A stretch of 64,000 nt of DNA from an uncultured Pelagibacteraceae bacterium (GTDB lineage: Bacteria > Pseudomonadota > Alphaproteobacteria > Pelagibacterales > Pelagibacteraceae), in assembly GCA_902594335.1 (NCBI GenBank), contig CACJLY010000003.1:1-64000 (forward strand), in the 5' to 3' direction. Positions within the stretch are counted from its first letter, which is position 1; each line of letters begins with the position of its first letter. Of the stretch, positions 28,159 to 36,026 are shown in pieces. A program made the position numbers and the translations under genes. Under the pieces are notes generated by a model that saw only the letters and a program-made list of their open reading frames with translations, was not told the DNA's origin and searched no databases.

Positions 28159-29813
28159 TGGAAATAAGATTAAGAGATCCAAAATTTTTGATGAAACTAT
28201 CTAAATTGGGATCTTTTCATCAATCAAAATTATCATTTCTAAGGTCTTTTTTATCTGAATTTAAAGATTGGAAATATAGCCGAGATTTATTTCAACTAAA
28301 TGACAAAGGACATGGTAGAGCAGTTTATTCATTCACAAAAAACAAAAGAACATATTCTCTCATTTGTTTTGCTAACGAAATCAAAGATGACGAAAGATCA
28401 GATAGAGTAATAGCCACTAAGTGGGATGCTGCTTTTACCTTATTTGATGGAATTCCTTCAAAAGAGGACATAGATAGACTTAATAATAATGTTCCAAAAC
28501 AAGAGGTGGGAAGACTTTCGTATAAGGAATTAACGTTATCAAGAGCTAACAAGTCAGTAAGAGTTTTCGACCATGTGGTAGACAGTTTATCAAATGGAGA
28601 GCAACCTAATAAAGAAATTTTATCAAAGGTTGGGTATTTATATAGAACAACAGCAGTTTATGGATCAGGAAAATTTGGTTTAGCGGACAGGTTTAGAATT
28701 AAAAATAGAGAGGAAATCAGAGGACCTTTTAGATTAGAGATGATGCTAGTTTATCTAGTTAGACAATTTACATTTGATCAGGTTAATCATATTGCAAAAA
28801 ATAAAAATCCAAAACTAGCAGTAGAATTAAATCCTGCAATTAGCAGAAGCTTAGGAATAGGAAATTCCACTGGCCTTGGTATGGCGCCTTTTATTGTTAA
28901 TCATCCTACATTGTTGAATAATTGGATACATGCAAGGGAAACTGCTTTGAAACAAATAAGAGAAATAGAGCAAGTTTCAAAAAATGAGATTGATATTTTT
29001 TATAATTGCCTAATTAAATCTTTAAAAAATATAACCAGTTGGCACACTGATAGCGAATTTCAAAAAGAAAAAATCAAAGGTTTAATTGAAGATTTAAAAA
29101 GTTTTATAAAATTTATGAAAGAAGATTTTAAATTTCAAAATTCACATCAATTTAATCAAATTTACAACTGGTCAGAGGAAAATTTGAATGATGAATGTAT
29201 AGAATATATTGTATCTATGATGATGGAACCGTATGATAACATAGTTAATCCATTGATTACGCAAATGAGTTCTGATGAGGAAGAGCATTTTAACATTCCC
29301 GTTAATAGAACTATTGAAGATTTAAGAAACATATTAGAAAATAAATATTCTGAAATACTTAAAATTGATTTTTTAAAAGACGAAAATAATCAAAACTTTT
29401 GGTTTATATCGAAAAATAAAGAAGAGCCTAGAATAGGAGACAGATATATTGATGAGGGATCTGATTTAGAACAACCTTTGGCAATAGCAAGAGACATAAA
29501 TAAACTATATGAAGCTGTATTTACAAAAAAAAATAGTTCTAAAATTGGCAAATTTTTAAAAGATAATAATCATTTAAGACACGTTGTCAGAAGAGCATTT
29601 ATTGCAGAAAAGTTTCCTTATTCAGAAATCCAAGACAATACAATTGGGTCCAAACTAGTTCCAATTGATATGTTAAGATTAAAATTATCATTTTTTGGAG
29701 CTATAAAGTTTGATCCTAGATCAGATAAATGGTTGCGAATTTGTATGTTCCAAGGAGCACCTTTACCTTCAGAATTGGGAAATTTTGATGATAAATGGAT
29801 TTATAAATCATAA
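28158..29813 (+). CDS. conserved-looking protein of unknown function, 551 aa
   Basis: A large soluble protein with no signal peptide or transmembrane helix. Notable segments are a basic N-terminus, an Arg- and Gly-rich middle (YRTTAVYGSGKFGLADRFR, about 165-183, and NPAISRSLGIGNSTGLGMA, about 224-242) and a helical, acidic second half. The Gly/Ser-rich stretch could bind a nucleotide or anion, but there is no P-loop or Rossmann signature. It is coupled by one base to the M19 gene and lies five bases before the DUF3726 gene. I do not recognise the family. Confidence 0.75.
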   Translation: MEIRLRDPKFLMKLSKLGSFHQSKLSFLRSFLSEFKDWKYSRDLFQLNDKGHGRAVYSFTKNKRTYSLICFANEIKDDERSDRVIATKWDAAFTLFDGIPSKEDIDRLNNNVPKQEVGRLSYKELTLSRANKSVRVFDHVVDSLSNGEQPNKEILSKVGYLYRTTAVYGSGKFGLADRFRIKNREEIRGPFRLEMMLVYLVRQFTFDQVNHIAKNKNPKLAVELNPAISRSLGIGNSTGLGMAPFIVNHPTLLNNWIHARETALKQIREIEQVSKNEIDIFYNCLIKSLKNITSWHTDSEFQKEKIKGLIEDLKSFIKFMKEDFKFQNSHQFNQIYNWSEENLNDECIEYIVSMMMEPYDNIVNPLITQMSSDEEEHFNIPVNRTIEDLRNILENKYSEILKIDFLKDENNQNFWFISKNKEEPRIGDRYIDEGSDLEQPLAIARDINKLYEAVFTKKNSSKIGKFLKDNNHLRHVVRRAFIAEKFPYSEIQDNTIGSKLVPIDMLRLKLSFFGAIKFDPRSDKWLRICMFQGAPLPSELGNFDDKWIYKS

Positions 29814-29817
29814 ATAA

Positions 29818-30426
29818 ATGAGAAGCTTTAGTGAAATAGAAGTTACTACAAAAAAAGCATCTAAAGCTATTGGTTTTTCTTGGGGAATATCAGAGGAGGT
29901 TGGAAAAAATATTCGATTACTAGAAATGTTTGGACTACCAGGTCTTAAAAATTTAAACCAATACTACAAAATTTATAAAATCAGTAATTTTGAAAATATA
30001 GATGAAATATCAGTCTCAAATACTCCAAAGACTTTTTATTGTCCTATATTATCTGGACTAAATTTTTTTGATCAATCTTCATCAATATCTAAATTCAATG
30101 AAATTGAAATAAATAAAATTGCTTTTCCACTAATATTTTTGTCATTTGTAAGCAGAACCTCAGAAATTATTGGTAAGAGAATTTTTTTAAAGATGGATGA
30201 TAAAGAATTTTTATTTAATTTTAACGAATCTATTTATTCAAACTATCTAACAGGAGACGTATTGGAAAAATCAGATAAAATTAATTTAAAATTTTTAGAT
30301 AATAAGAACAGTTTTACAGAAGATGATTGGTCTGAAATTTATAATTTATCGCTAAAAACTTACGTCGATGAAAGTGATAAATCGAGGGAACGAACAGCAG
30401 GAGCTGGATTAACAGATAATGACTAA
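29818..30426 (+). CDS. DUF3726-type protein
   Basis: A 202-residue protein whose two ends match my recollection of DUF3726. The N-terminus reads SEIEVTTKKASKAIGFSWGI with a following EE-G-x-N-x-R-x-L, and the C-terminus is ESDKSRERTAGAGLTDND, where the family has a conserved Arg/Gly-rich tail ending LTDND. The function of this family is unknown to me. The last 8 bases overlap a small zinc-ribbon gene. It is third in the M19/551-residue operon. Confidence 0.7.
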   Translation: MRSFSEIEVTTKKASKAIGFSWGISEEVGKNIRLLEMFGLPGLKNLNQYYKIYKISNFENIDEISVSNTPKTFYCPILSGLNFFDQSSSISKFNEIEINKIAFPLIFLSFVSRTSEIIGKRIFLKMDDKEFLFNFNESIYSNYLTGDVLEKSDKINLKFLDNKNSFTEDDWSEIYNLSLKTYVDESDKSRERTAGAGLTDND

Positions 30427-30586
30427 AGAATATGATGCAGAATTAAATAAGCATTTAGAAGCAGATTTAAATGATATTTGTGAAGAATGTAAAAAAGAAG
30501 ATGAAAGTGTAACTCAAAATTTATTCCTTACTGGTTTTAAAATATGCAAATCTTGCAGAATATCTAAAACTGTTTTTCCTTTTTAG
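30419..30586 (+). CDS. small zinc-ribbon-like protein, 55 aa
   Basis: An ATG overlapping the end of the DUF3726 gene opens a 55-codon frame ending at TAG 30586. The product has two CxxC knuckles, C21-E-E-C24 and C43-K-S-C46, separated by 18 residues, which fits a single zinc ribbon. Acidic residues precede the first knuckle and the tail is short (TVFPF). The four-cysteine pattern and 8-base overlap with the upstream gene argue that it is real. It also overlaps the convergent Yip1 gene end by four bases. Confidence 0.7.
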   Translation: MTKEYDAELNKHLEADLNDICEECKKEDESVTQNLFLTGFKICKSCRISKTVFPF

Positions 30587-31128
30587 CTAATATTACTAAT
30601 TGGAATTGAATTCATTCTATTAATTATGAATGTTATAGATAGAAAAGCTATAATTAGAAAAGATAAAAATACTATTCCAAATGATTTCAAGTTAGATTTT
30701 AAATTCAAAATTTGTTTGGTTGATATTATGAGAGATGCAAAAATCCAAAATTGAGTAAGGAAAATAATTGGCAGAACTAAGTCAGGTGTTACTGCAAAAA
30801 ACCTAATTAAACCTGGCGCATGAGCATATCCCACAGCTATTAAAATCTTTTTAAAAGGAACCTTACTCCCTTTATCTGGAAAAATTTTTACTCCAATTAC
30901 AAAAATAAAAATAGCCCAAACAAACCATGTTAAAAGAGCTGTCAAGCCTGAGATGCCAATTGATGTTCTCACAATTGAATTTGCCGCTACTGCTCCAGCA
31001 ACACCGTCAAGTATCATGACAAGACCGGCAAAATAGATTGCAGCCTCACCAAAGTATTTATTATCTCTGTATAAGCTTTTATCTAATTTTAAAGATTTAA
31101 AAAAAATTTCTAAAAATTGTGCGAACAT
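30583..31128 (-). CDS. Yip1-family integral membrane protein
   Basis: A 181-residue protein with about five transmembrane helices. The arrangement of an N-terminal soluble stretch (FLEIFFKSLKLDKSLYRD), then helices with G-x-A-Y/H-A-P (VGYAHAPGLIRF, about 107-118), is typical of the Yip1/YIPF domain family. Function in bacteria is unknown. It follows the GcvT-like gene on the same strand, but a strong hairpin (31136-31158) lies between them, so it may be expressed at a lower level. Confidence 0.75.
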   Translation of the reverse strand: MFAQFLEIFFKSLKLDKSLYRDNKYFGEAAIYFAGLVMILDGVAGAVAANSIVRTSIGISGLTALLTWFVWAIFIFVIGVKIFPDKGSKVPFKKILIAVGYAHAPGLIRFFAVTPDLVLPIIFLTQFWIFASLIISTKQILNLKSNLKSFGIVFLSFLIIAFLSITFIINRMNSIPISNIS

Positions 31129-31135
31129 TATAATT

Positions 31136-31158
31136 AGGGAGGAGCTAAACTCCTCCCT
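31136..31158 (-). terminator. intercistronic hairpin before the Yip1 start codon
   Basis: A 9-bp perfect stem (GGGAGGAG/CTCCTCCC plus one flanking A-T pair) closes a five-base loop. On the minus strand it ends seven bases before the ATG of the Yip1 gene and follows the GcvT-like stop. No U run follows, so it may act as an mRNA-stabilising or attenuating element rather than a classic terminator. Confidence 0.7.
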
Positions 31159-31167
31159 TAAAGTTAT

Positions 31168-32526
31168 TTAACCTTTTACAACTTCTCTTGTATTTGCGTT
31201 GTAAGATTCTTTAAATGGTATATCTACTACTACAGCATCAACAGGTTTACCTGGAGTTTCAGAATATTTCTCTGGCAAATGCACCTTAAATTTAGTTCCT
31301 ACTTTTCCTTTTGGAAACCCATTAGCGTTTAATGTTCCATCAAACGGAACATAACCCATGGCTATATTTTGTTTCTTTTCAGGGTGATACCAAGGGGAAG
31401 TAACAAAACCTATAGGTTCTCCACCACCTTCATCAGAAATCAACCAAAAATCAGGCGCATACTCTTCAATTGGTTTTCCACCTAATTCTAGACCAACTAA
31501 TTGAAGTTTGTATGGTTTATGACCTGCCTTTAAATCAGCTTTCATTTTTTCAAGAGCTTTCTTGCCTACATAATCTGACTTCTTATCCCACTCTCCTTTA
31601 CCAGATAATGATACTTGATAACCTAAATTACATTGAAAAGGATTATGTTGGTTGTCCATATCTTGACCCCAAGATAGAATCCCAGCTTGAATTCTTCTAT
31701 GGTGCGCAGGTGCAATAACCATAAGGCTATGTTTTTTTCCTGCTTCAAGAACAGCATTCCACATGTCTTCTGCGTATAACGTACATTCTCTTAAATAAAT
31801 TTCGTAACCAGCTTCACCTGAAAATCCTGATTGAGATATCACACAACTTCTTCCACCGATTTTAGCTTCTGCTAAACCGTAGAATGGCATATTGTCAAAA
31901 TCTACTTGATCTCCACATAAATCCTTCATTAATGCTTTAGATTTTGGCCCTTGTATTTGAACTGGACTTACATCTATTTCATCAATTTCTACGTTAAATC
32001 TCTCATCAGCATTTACCCCTTGTAAATAAAGACCTATATCACTATCAGATAAGCTAAACCAAAACTCATCTTTTGATATTCTTAGAAGAATAGGATCATT
32101 TAATACTCCACCATATGCATTACAAAGAATTACATATCTTGCTCTCATTGGAGAAATTTTTGTAGCGTCTCTTGTAATTACATAATCAACAAATTTTTCT
32201 GCATCTGGGCCCTTTACTCTAATTTGTCTTTCAACGGCTACGTTCCACATTGTTACATGATTAACAATTGCATCATACTCTACCATTGCGCCACCATCTT
32301 CTGGTTTTACATACCCTCTTGGATGGTAAATACGATTATATACAGTTGCTCTCCAACAACCTGCTTTCATTGATAAATGCCAGTAGGGTGATTTTCTTAC
32401 ACGTGTTGAAATTAACATTTCAACTTTTGTTGGTCCGCTTTGTCTTAAATTATAAGGCACTTTTCTATCAGATTGATCTACTGATGTTACGTGTCTTATT
32501 TTACTATAGTCAAATTCATTAGACAT
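31168..32526 (-). CDS. GcvT-family folate-dependent demethylase (LigM/DesA-size)
   Basis: A 452-residue aminomethyltransferase-fold protein. Typical segments are RIRVKGPDAEKF-like (VKGPDAEKFVDYV), VQIQGPKSKALMKDL, SQSGFSGEAGYEIYL and the C-terminal 'GFVTSPWYHPEKKQNIAMGYVP'. It is longer than GcvT or DmdA (about 370) and close to THF-dependent O-demethylases of the LigM/DesA type (about 460-470). It overlaps an MTHFR-like gene by 8 bases, the same pairing seen for LigM-metF. Predicted role: transfer of a methyl group from an imported methylated compound to THF. The substrate is unknown; DMSP or a methylated amine are the main candidates given the upstream ProX/ProW genes. Confidence 0.78.
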   Translation of the reverse strand: MSNEFDYSKIRHVTSVDQSDRKVPYNLRQSGPTKVEMLISTRVRKSPYWHLSMKAGCWRATVYNRIYHPRGYVKPEDGGAMVEYDAIVNHVTMWNVAVERQIRVKGPDAEKFVDYVITRDATKISPMRARYVILCNAYGGVLNDPILLRISKDEFWFSLSDSDIGLYLQGVNADERFNVEIDEIDVSPVQIQGPKSKALMKDLCGDQVDFDNMPFYGLAEAKIGGRSCVISQSGFSGEAGYEIYLRECTLYAEDMWNAVLEAGKKHSLMVIAPAHHRRIQAGILSWGQDMDNQHNPFQCNLGYQVSLSGKGEWDKKSDYVGKKALEKMKADLKAGHKPYKLQLVGLELGGKPIEEYAPDFWLISDEGGGEPIGFVTSPWYHPEKKQNIAMGYVPFDGTLNANGFPKGKVGTKFKVHLPEKYSETPGKPVDAVVVDIPFKESYNANTREVVKG

Positions 32527-33247
32527 AGTTATTCTCCTTCAACCACTTGTTTGTTTCCTTCAAGCCGCCGAATGTATAAATGTGAAAATAATCAGTATGC
32601 GATTTAACTTTCCCAATTAGATCATTAGGGTCTTTAGGTTTCAATAAATCTAATGCCTTACTAAAATTAGATTTAAGAAAATTAATGGAATTTTTTGCTC
32701 CAACAATATTTGCAAACTTAATTAAGCTTGAAATTTTCATGGGCCCAGTTATTCCAACATGAACTGGTATCGTTTGTTTAGAAATGAAATCAACGATAGG
32801 CTGAGAATCTAATAACCACTGAGTTACTATATAATCAGCATAAGGCTTTTTATCTATCATTGCTTTTTCTAATTCTGAATCGGATATATCAGGACTACCC
32901 TCTGGATGTCCAGCAATTCCAATCTTAATTCCATCAAATAATCCTGTCTCTAATATTTGATACGAGCTGTCAAATTTTCCAACTGGGTCTCTACTTCCTC
33001 CTATAGCCAATATCTGTTTTACACCTAAATCTTTACATCTCGAAATGTAGTCTTTAAGCTCTTCTTCATTATTTATTGATCTAGCTGGGAAGTGAGGCAC
33101 TGGATTAAATCCTTTCTTAACCAAATCACCAGACTTATCTGCAGTCTCCTTATAATCTCCTCCAGGTAGCATAGTCACATAAACATCTTTAACTTCAGGT
33201 AAAGTATCAAGATCTGTGTGAGGTCCAATTTCTAATGAAAAATTCAT
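32519..33247 (-). CDS. methylenetetrahydrofolate reductase-like protein
   Basis: A 242-residue TIM-barrel protein, shorter than MetF (about 290). Family features are the early acidic residue in SLEIGP, HFPARSI in place of the usual H-x-T/C segment, IGGSRDP as the GD-P loop and AGHPEGSPD as the conserved 'YPE-HP' segment. It probably oxidises 5-methyl-THF produced by the overlapping GcvT-like demethylase, or reduces methylene-THF. The short form and altered motifs suggest a catabolic specialist rather than the biosynthetic MetF. Confidence 0.8.
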   Translation of the reverse strand: MNFSLEIGPHTDLDTLPEVKDVYVTMLPGGDYKETADKSGDLVKKGFNPVPHFPARSINNEEELKDYISRCKDLGVKQILAIGGSRDPVGKFDSSYQILETGLFDGIKIGIAGHPEGSPDISDSELEKAMIDKKPYADYIVTQWLLDSQPIVDFISKQTIPVHVGITGPMKISSLIKFANIVGAKNSINFLKSNFSKALDLLKPKDPNDLIGKVKSHTDYFHIYTFGGLKETNKWLKENNYV

Positions 33248-33309
33248 TTTTGAATAATTATTTATTTTAAAATGTCTGTCTAGAAAAATCGTAAGCTAAA
33301 ATGTCAGAG

Positions 33310-34194
33310 CTATTTTTTCTGACCTCTGTGCTTTTGTATTCTCTCACCATATTTCTGAGTAACCCTATCAAAGATAATTGCTAAAGCTACTATAGCCAGT
33401 CCATTCATCATTCCAAGCGCCAAATACTGATTTGAAATAGCTTGTAAAATAGGTACTCCAAGACCTTTTACCCCAATCATCGATGCTATTACCACCATTG
33501 CCAAAGCCATCATAATTGTTTGGTTTATTCCAGCAAATATTGTGGGTAAGGATAAAGGAATTTGTACAGATTTTAGTTTTTGCATTGGGGTTGCGCCAAA
33601 TGCTTCACTTGCTTCAAGTGTTTCTTTATCTACTTCTCTAATACCAAGATTTGTTAGCCTGACTACTGGAGGTAAAGCATATATGCATACTGCTAGAAGA
33701 CCAGGGACTTTTCCAATACCCAAAAGCATAATTATTGGAATTAGATATACAAAACTTGGAATTGTTTGCATCATGTCCAATACTGGTAGAATAGTTTTTT
33801 CTGCTCTACTCGATTTTGACATTAATACTCCAATTGGTATTCCAACAACAATACAGACAAGTGTAGAAACAGAAATTATAGCAACAGTTGCCATACAATT
33901 TTTCCACATCCCGAAATAACCTATGACTAGAAAACAAATTACAGTTCCTATCACTAGCTTAATACTTCTTGAACCAATCCAAGCCAACAGAGCAAATGCT
34001 CCTATGACTAAAGGCCAAGGACTATTTACTAATAACTTTTCTAGCCAAATTAAAAAATATAGTAGTGGATCAAAAAAACTTTCTATTCCATCTCCATAAG
34101 CTCTTGAAAACTCTTTAAAACTTAAATCAATACCCTTTTTCAGCTCCCTAAGAGCTGTTCTATCCATTACAGGTATCGAATTTAAGAAATCCAT
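33310..34194 (-). CDS. ProW-type ABC permease
   Basis: A 294-residue single-domain permease of the OpuAB/ProW family, with about seven hydrophobic segments. The EAA loop reads EASEAFGATPMQKLKSVQIP near residues 204-223, and the 'SMIGVKGLG' segment follows. The amphipathic N-terminal 80 residues resemble ProW. It follows the binding-protein gene but has no ATPase gene in its operon; the ProV encoded at 1244-2275 is one possible partner. The start codon lies eight bases after a perfect hairpin, with no visible ribosome site. Confidence 0.88.
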   Translation of the reverse strand: MDFLNSIPVMDRTALRELKKGIDLSFKEFSRAYGDGIESFFDPLLYFLIWLEKLLVNSPWPLVIGAFALLAWIGSRSIKLVIGTVICFLVIGYFGMWKNCMATVAIISVSTLVCIVVGIPIGVLMSKSSRAEKTILPVLDMMQTIPSFVYLIPIIMLLGIGKVPGLLAVCIYALPPVVRLTNLGIREVDKETLEASEAFGATPMQKLKSVQIPLSLPTIFAGINQTIMMALAMVVIASMIGVKGLGVPILQAISNQYLALGMMNGLAIVALAIIFDRVTQKYGERIQKHRGQKK

Positions 34195-34202
34195 TTTTTT
34201 AA

Positions 34203-34227
34203 CTGAACCCGTTATAAACGGGTTCAG
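34203..34227 (-). terminator. perfect intercistronic hairpin between binding protein and permease genes
   Basis: An 11-bp perfect inverted repeat (CTGAACCCGTT / AACGGGTTCAG) around a three-base loop lies between the ProX-like stop and the permease start. On the transcribed minus strand it is followed by TTAAAAAA and then ATG, so it is not a U-tract terminator. It probably protects the binding-protein mRNA and limits permease translation. Confidence 0.8.
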
Positions 34228-34242
34228 TAATCTTTACACTAA

Positions 34243-35253
34243 TTATAGTGCTTTTTTGATTTTTTCAGCAGCTGAACTTGTTACCCATTTAGTCCAAACG
34301 TCTTCTTGTGTTTTTAAGAATTCAATAGCTGCATCTGCACCTTCAGCCTGGTTTTCACCCATCCAAACTAACATTCCATTCATAACTGGACCAGGGTACG
34401 TTCTTTTCTTAAGATAATCCATACCTTCTTTTCCAGCAGTTTTTTTGTAATTATCAGTTGCAACACTATAAACTTCAGATTTAACCCATGAAGATTTTAA
34501 AGGATTAGCACACTCTTGCTCTGGTTTTGATAAACAATTATCCCAGTTATCTTTACCAGCGTACTCACCCATATCTACAGCTATCATTCCATATTTTCCA
34601 ATTATAGCAGTTGGTGACCAGTAGTAACCAAACCAGTTTTCACCTCTTTCTGCAGCTTTAGCAATTGAACCATCAAGACCTGCAGCTGATCCAGTTTCTA
34701 CTATAGCCCAACCTTTTGCTTCCATTCCCCATGCTCTAAAATGGTTTCTGTTACTTAATTCACAGTTCCATCCTGGAGGACATATATGAAAACCACCTTT
34801 TGATGGATCTTCTGGGTGTGGAAATAAATCAGGTCTCTCTAATATTGCATCTGCAGTTGTAAGTTCTGGATGCTTTTCTAAAGTTGCTGGCAATACCCAC
34901 CAACCTTCACCTAAACCTGTAATTGGTGCTTTATTAATTGAATGAAGTCTTCCTTCAGCTACAGCAGCTTCTAATTCAACTTTTGCAGCATTTGCCCAAA
35001 ATTCTGGAGCAATATCTGGTTCACCTTTTTCTTGCATAGATGCAAAAGTTGGCTGAGTTGCCCCTGGCACCAATTCCACATTACATCCATAACCTTCTTC
35101 TAATATGATTTTGTCAACTTCAGCCATTAAGTTAGCAGAAGCCCAGTTCATATTGGCAATACTAATGTCTCCACATTTTGCATTAGCAACATTACCGTAC
35201 GATGTAATGCCTAAAACAAATAATGCAGAAAGTAATATTCTTTTTAATTTCAT
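34243..35253 (-). CDS. proX: glycine betaine/TMAO-type substrate-binding protein (OpuAC/ProX family)
   Basis: A 336-residue periplasmic binding protein with a signal peptide ending near residue 25 (NVANA). It has the type II OpuAC layout, including 'IANMNWASANLMAEVDKIIL' and many Trp residues that could form an aromatic cage (WW in GEGWWVL, PGWN, WFGYYW, MLVWMG). Four Cys residues may form disulfides. A good ribosome site (AGGAG) precedes the ATG. Known relatives bind glycine betaine, TMAO, choline or DMSP; the GcvT-like and MTHFR-like genes downstream suggest a ligand that is demethylated in the cytoplasm. Confidence 0.88.
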   Translation of the reverse strand: MKLKRILLSALFVLGITSYGNVANAKCGDISIANMNWASANLMAEVDKIILEEGYGCNVELVPGATQPTFASMQEKGEPDIAPEFWANAAKVELEAAVAEGRLHSINKAPITGLGEGWWVLPATLEKHPELTTADAILERPDLFPHPEDPSKGGFHICPPGWNCELSNRNHFRAWGMEAKGWAIVETGSAAGLDGSIAKAAERGENWFGYYWSPTAIIGKYGMIAVDMGEYAGKDNWDNCLSKPEQECANPLKSSWVKSEVYSVATDNYKKTAGKEGMDYLKKRTYPGPVMNGMLVWMGENQAEGADAAIEFLKTQEDVWTKWVTSSAAEKIKKAL

Positions 35254-35294
35254 TATTATCTCCTAATTAATTAATTATATTTCATCAGAACATA

Positions 35295-35323
35295 TAGATA
35301 GATAAATTGCAAACTAGTTTCAA
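35295..35323 (-). promoter_or_regulatory. candidate promoter for the proX operon
   Basis: On the minus strand TTGAAA (35318-35323) and TATCTA (35295-35300) are separated by 17 bases, about 40 bases upstream of the proX ATG. The spacing is ideal, but both hexamers are imperfect and the region is AT-rich, so chance matches are possible. Confidence 0.35.
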
Positions 35324-35341
35324 CTTGGAGTTGTGTGTAAA

Positions 35342-35369
35342 TTGTCTTTGTGCTCTGTATATTTATAAA
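35342..35369 (+). promoter_or_regulatory. candidate promoter for the methyltransferase-Rieske operon
   Basis: TTGTCT (35342-35347) and TATAAA (35364-35369) with a 16-base spacer lie 27 bases before the methyltransferase ATG in the divergent intergenic region. The match is moderate; AT-rich background lowers confidence. Confidence 0.35.
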
Positions 35370-35396
35370 TAAATTGTTAAAAAAATATTAAATTCT

Positions 35397-36026
35397 ATGG
35401 CTCAAAAAGACGTTGGCAACAAAGTACCCATTTATAAACTAAAAGAGACAAAAGAGGTTATGGATTTCTATGATGAGTGGGGACTAAACAATAAATATGA
35501 CAAAGACATGGTTGATTGGAATTATACAGGTCCAAAAGAAACTTCAGAGGTATTTGCAAAATACCAAAAAGAAAAAAATATAAAAATTTACGATGCTGGA
35601 TGCGGCACAGGCTTAGTTGGTTTAGAGTTAAAAAAATATGGTTTTTCTGACTTTTATGGTGCTGATTTATCACAAAAACTTTTAGATTTAGTTCCAAACA
35701 ATCTTTATAAAAAATTAGACAAGGTAGATTTAAATAAACCAATCAATGAAAAAGACAATGAATATGATGCATTAACGTGCGTTGGAACATTTACTTTTGG
35801 CCATGTAAAACCACCAGCACTTGATGAATTTATAAGGATCACGAAAAATAAAGGTCTTATTTGCTTCACAATTAATGAAGGCATTCATGAAGAGTATGGC
35901 TTTGATAAAAAAATTCAAACATTAAAGGAAGATAGAAAGTGGAAAGAGTTAGAATTTTTCAAGTCAGATTATATAGCAAGCAAAGATGTCAATGCATGGC
36001 TGGGTCTATATGAAGTGACTAAATAA
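35397..36026 (+). CDS. class I SAM-dependent methyltransferase
   Basis: A 209-residue methyltransferase. Motif I is DAGCGTGLVGLEL (about residues 65-77), followed by the acidic residue of motif II in YGADLSQ, and a motif-IV-like 'DALTCVGTF'. The acceptor is unknown. The stop overlaps the Rieske oxygenase start by one base, so the two proteins probably act in one pathway. It is divergent from the ProX operon. Confidence 0.85.
   Translation: MAQKDVGNKVPIYKLKETKEVMDFYDEWGLNNKYDKDMVDWNYTGPKETSEVFAKYQKEKNIKIYDAGCGTGLVGLELKKYGFSDFYGADLSQKLLDLVPNNLYKKLDKVDLNKPINEKDNEYDALTCVGTFTFGHVKPPALDEFIRITKNKGLICFTINEGIHEEYGFDKKIQTLKEDRKWKELEFFKSDYIASKDVNAWLGLYEVTK

Noticed and set aside
31168..32526. DMSP demethylase DmdA
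   Set aside because: The protein has the right fold, but at 452 residues it is about 80 longer than DmdA and its gene context (overlap with an MTHFR-like gene) resembles LigM-type systems. A name based on fold alone would be misleading.
33542..33919. 125-codon open frame opposite the ProW-like permease
   Set aside because: A shadow of the permease coding strand with no independent motif or ribosome site.
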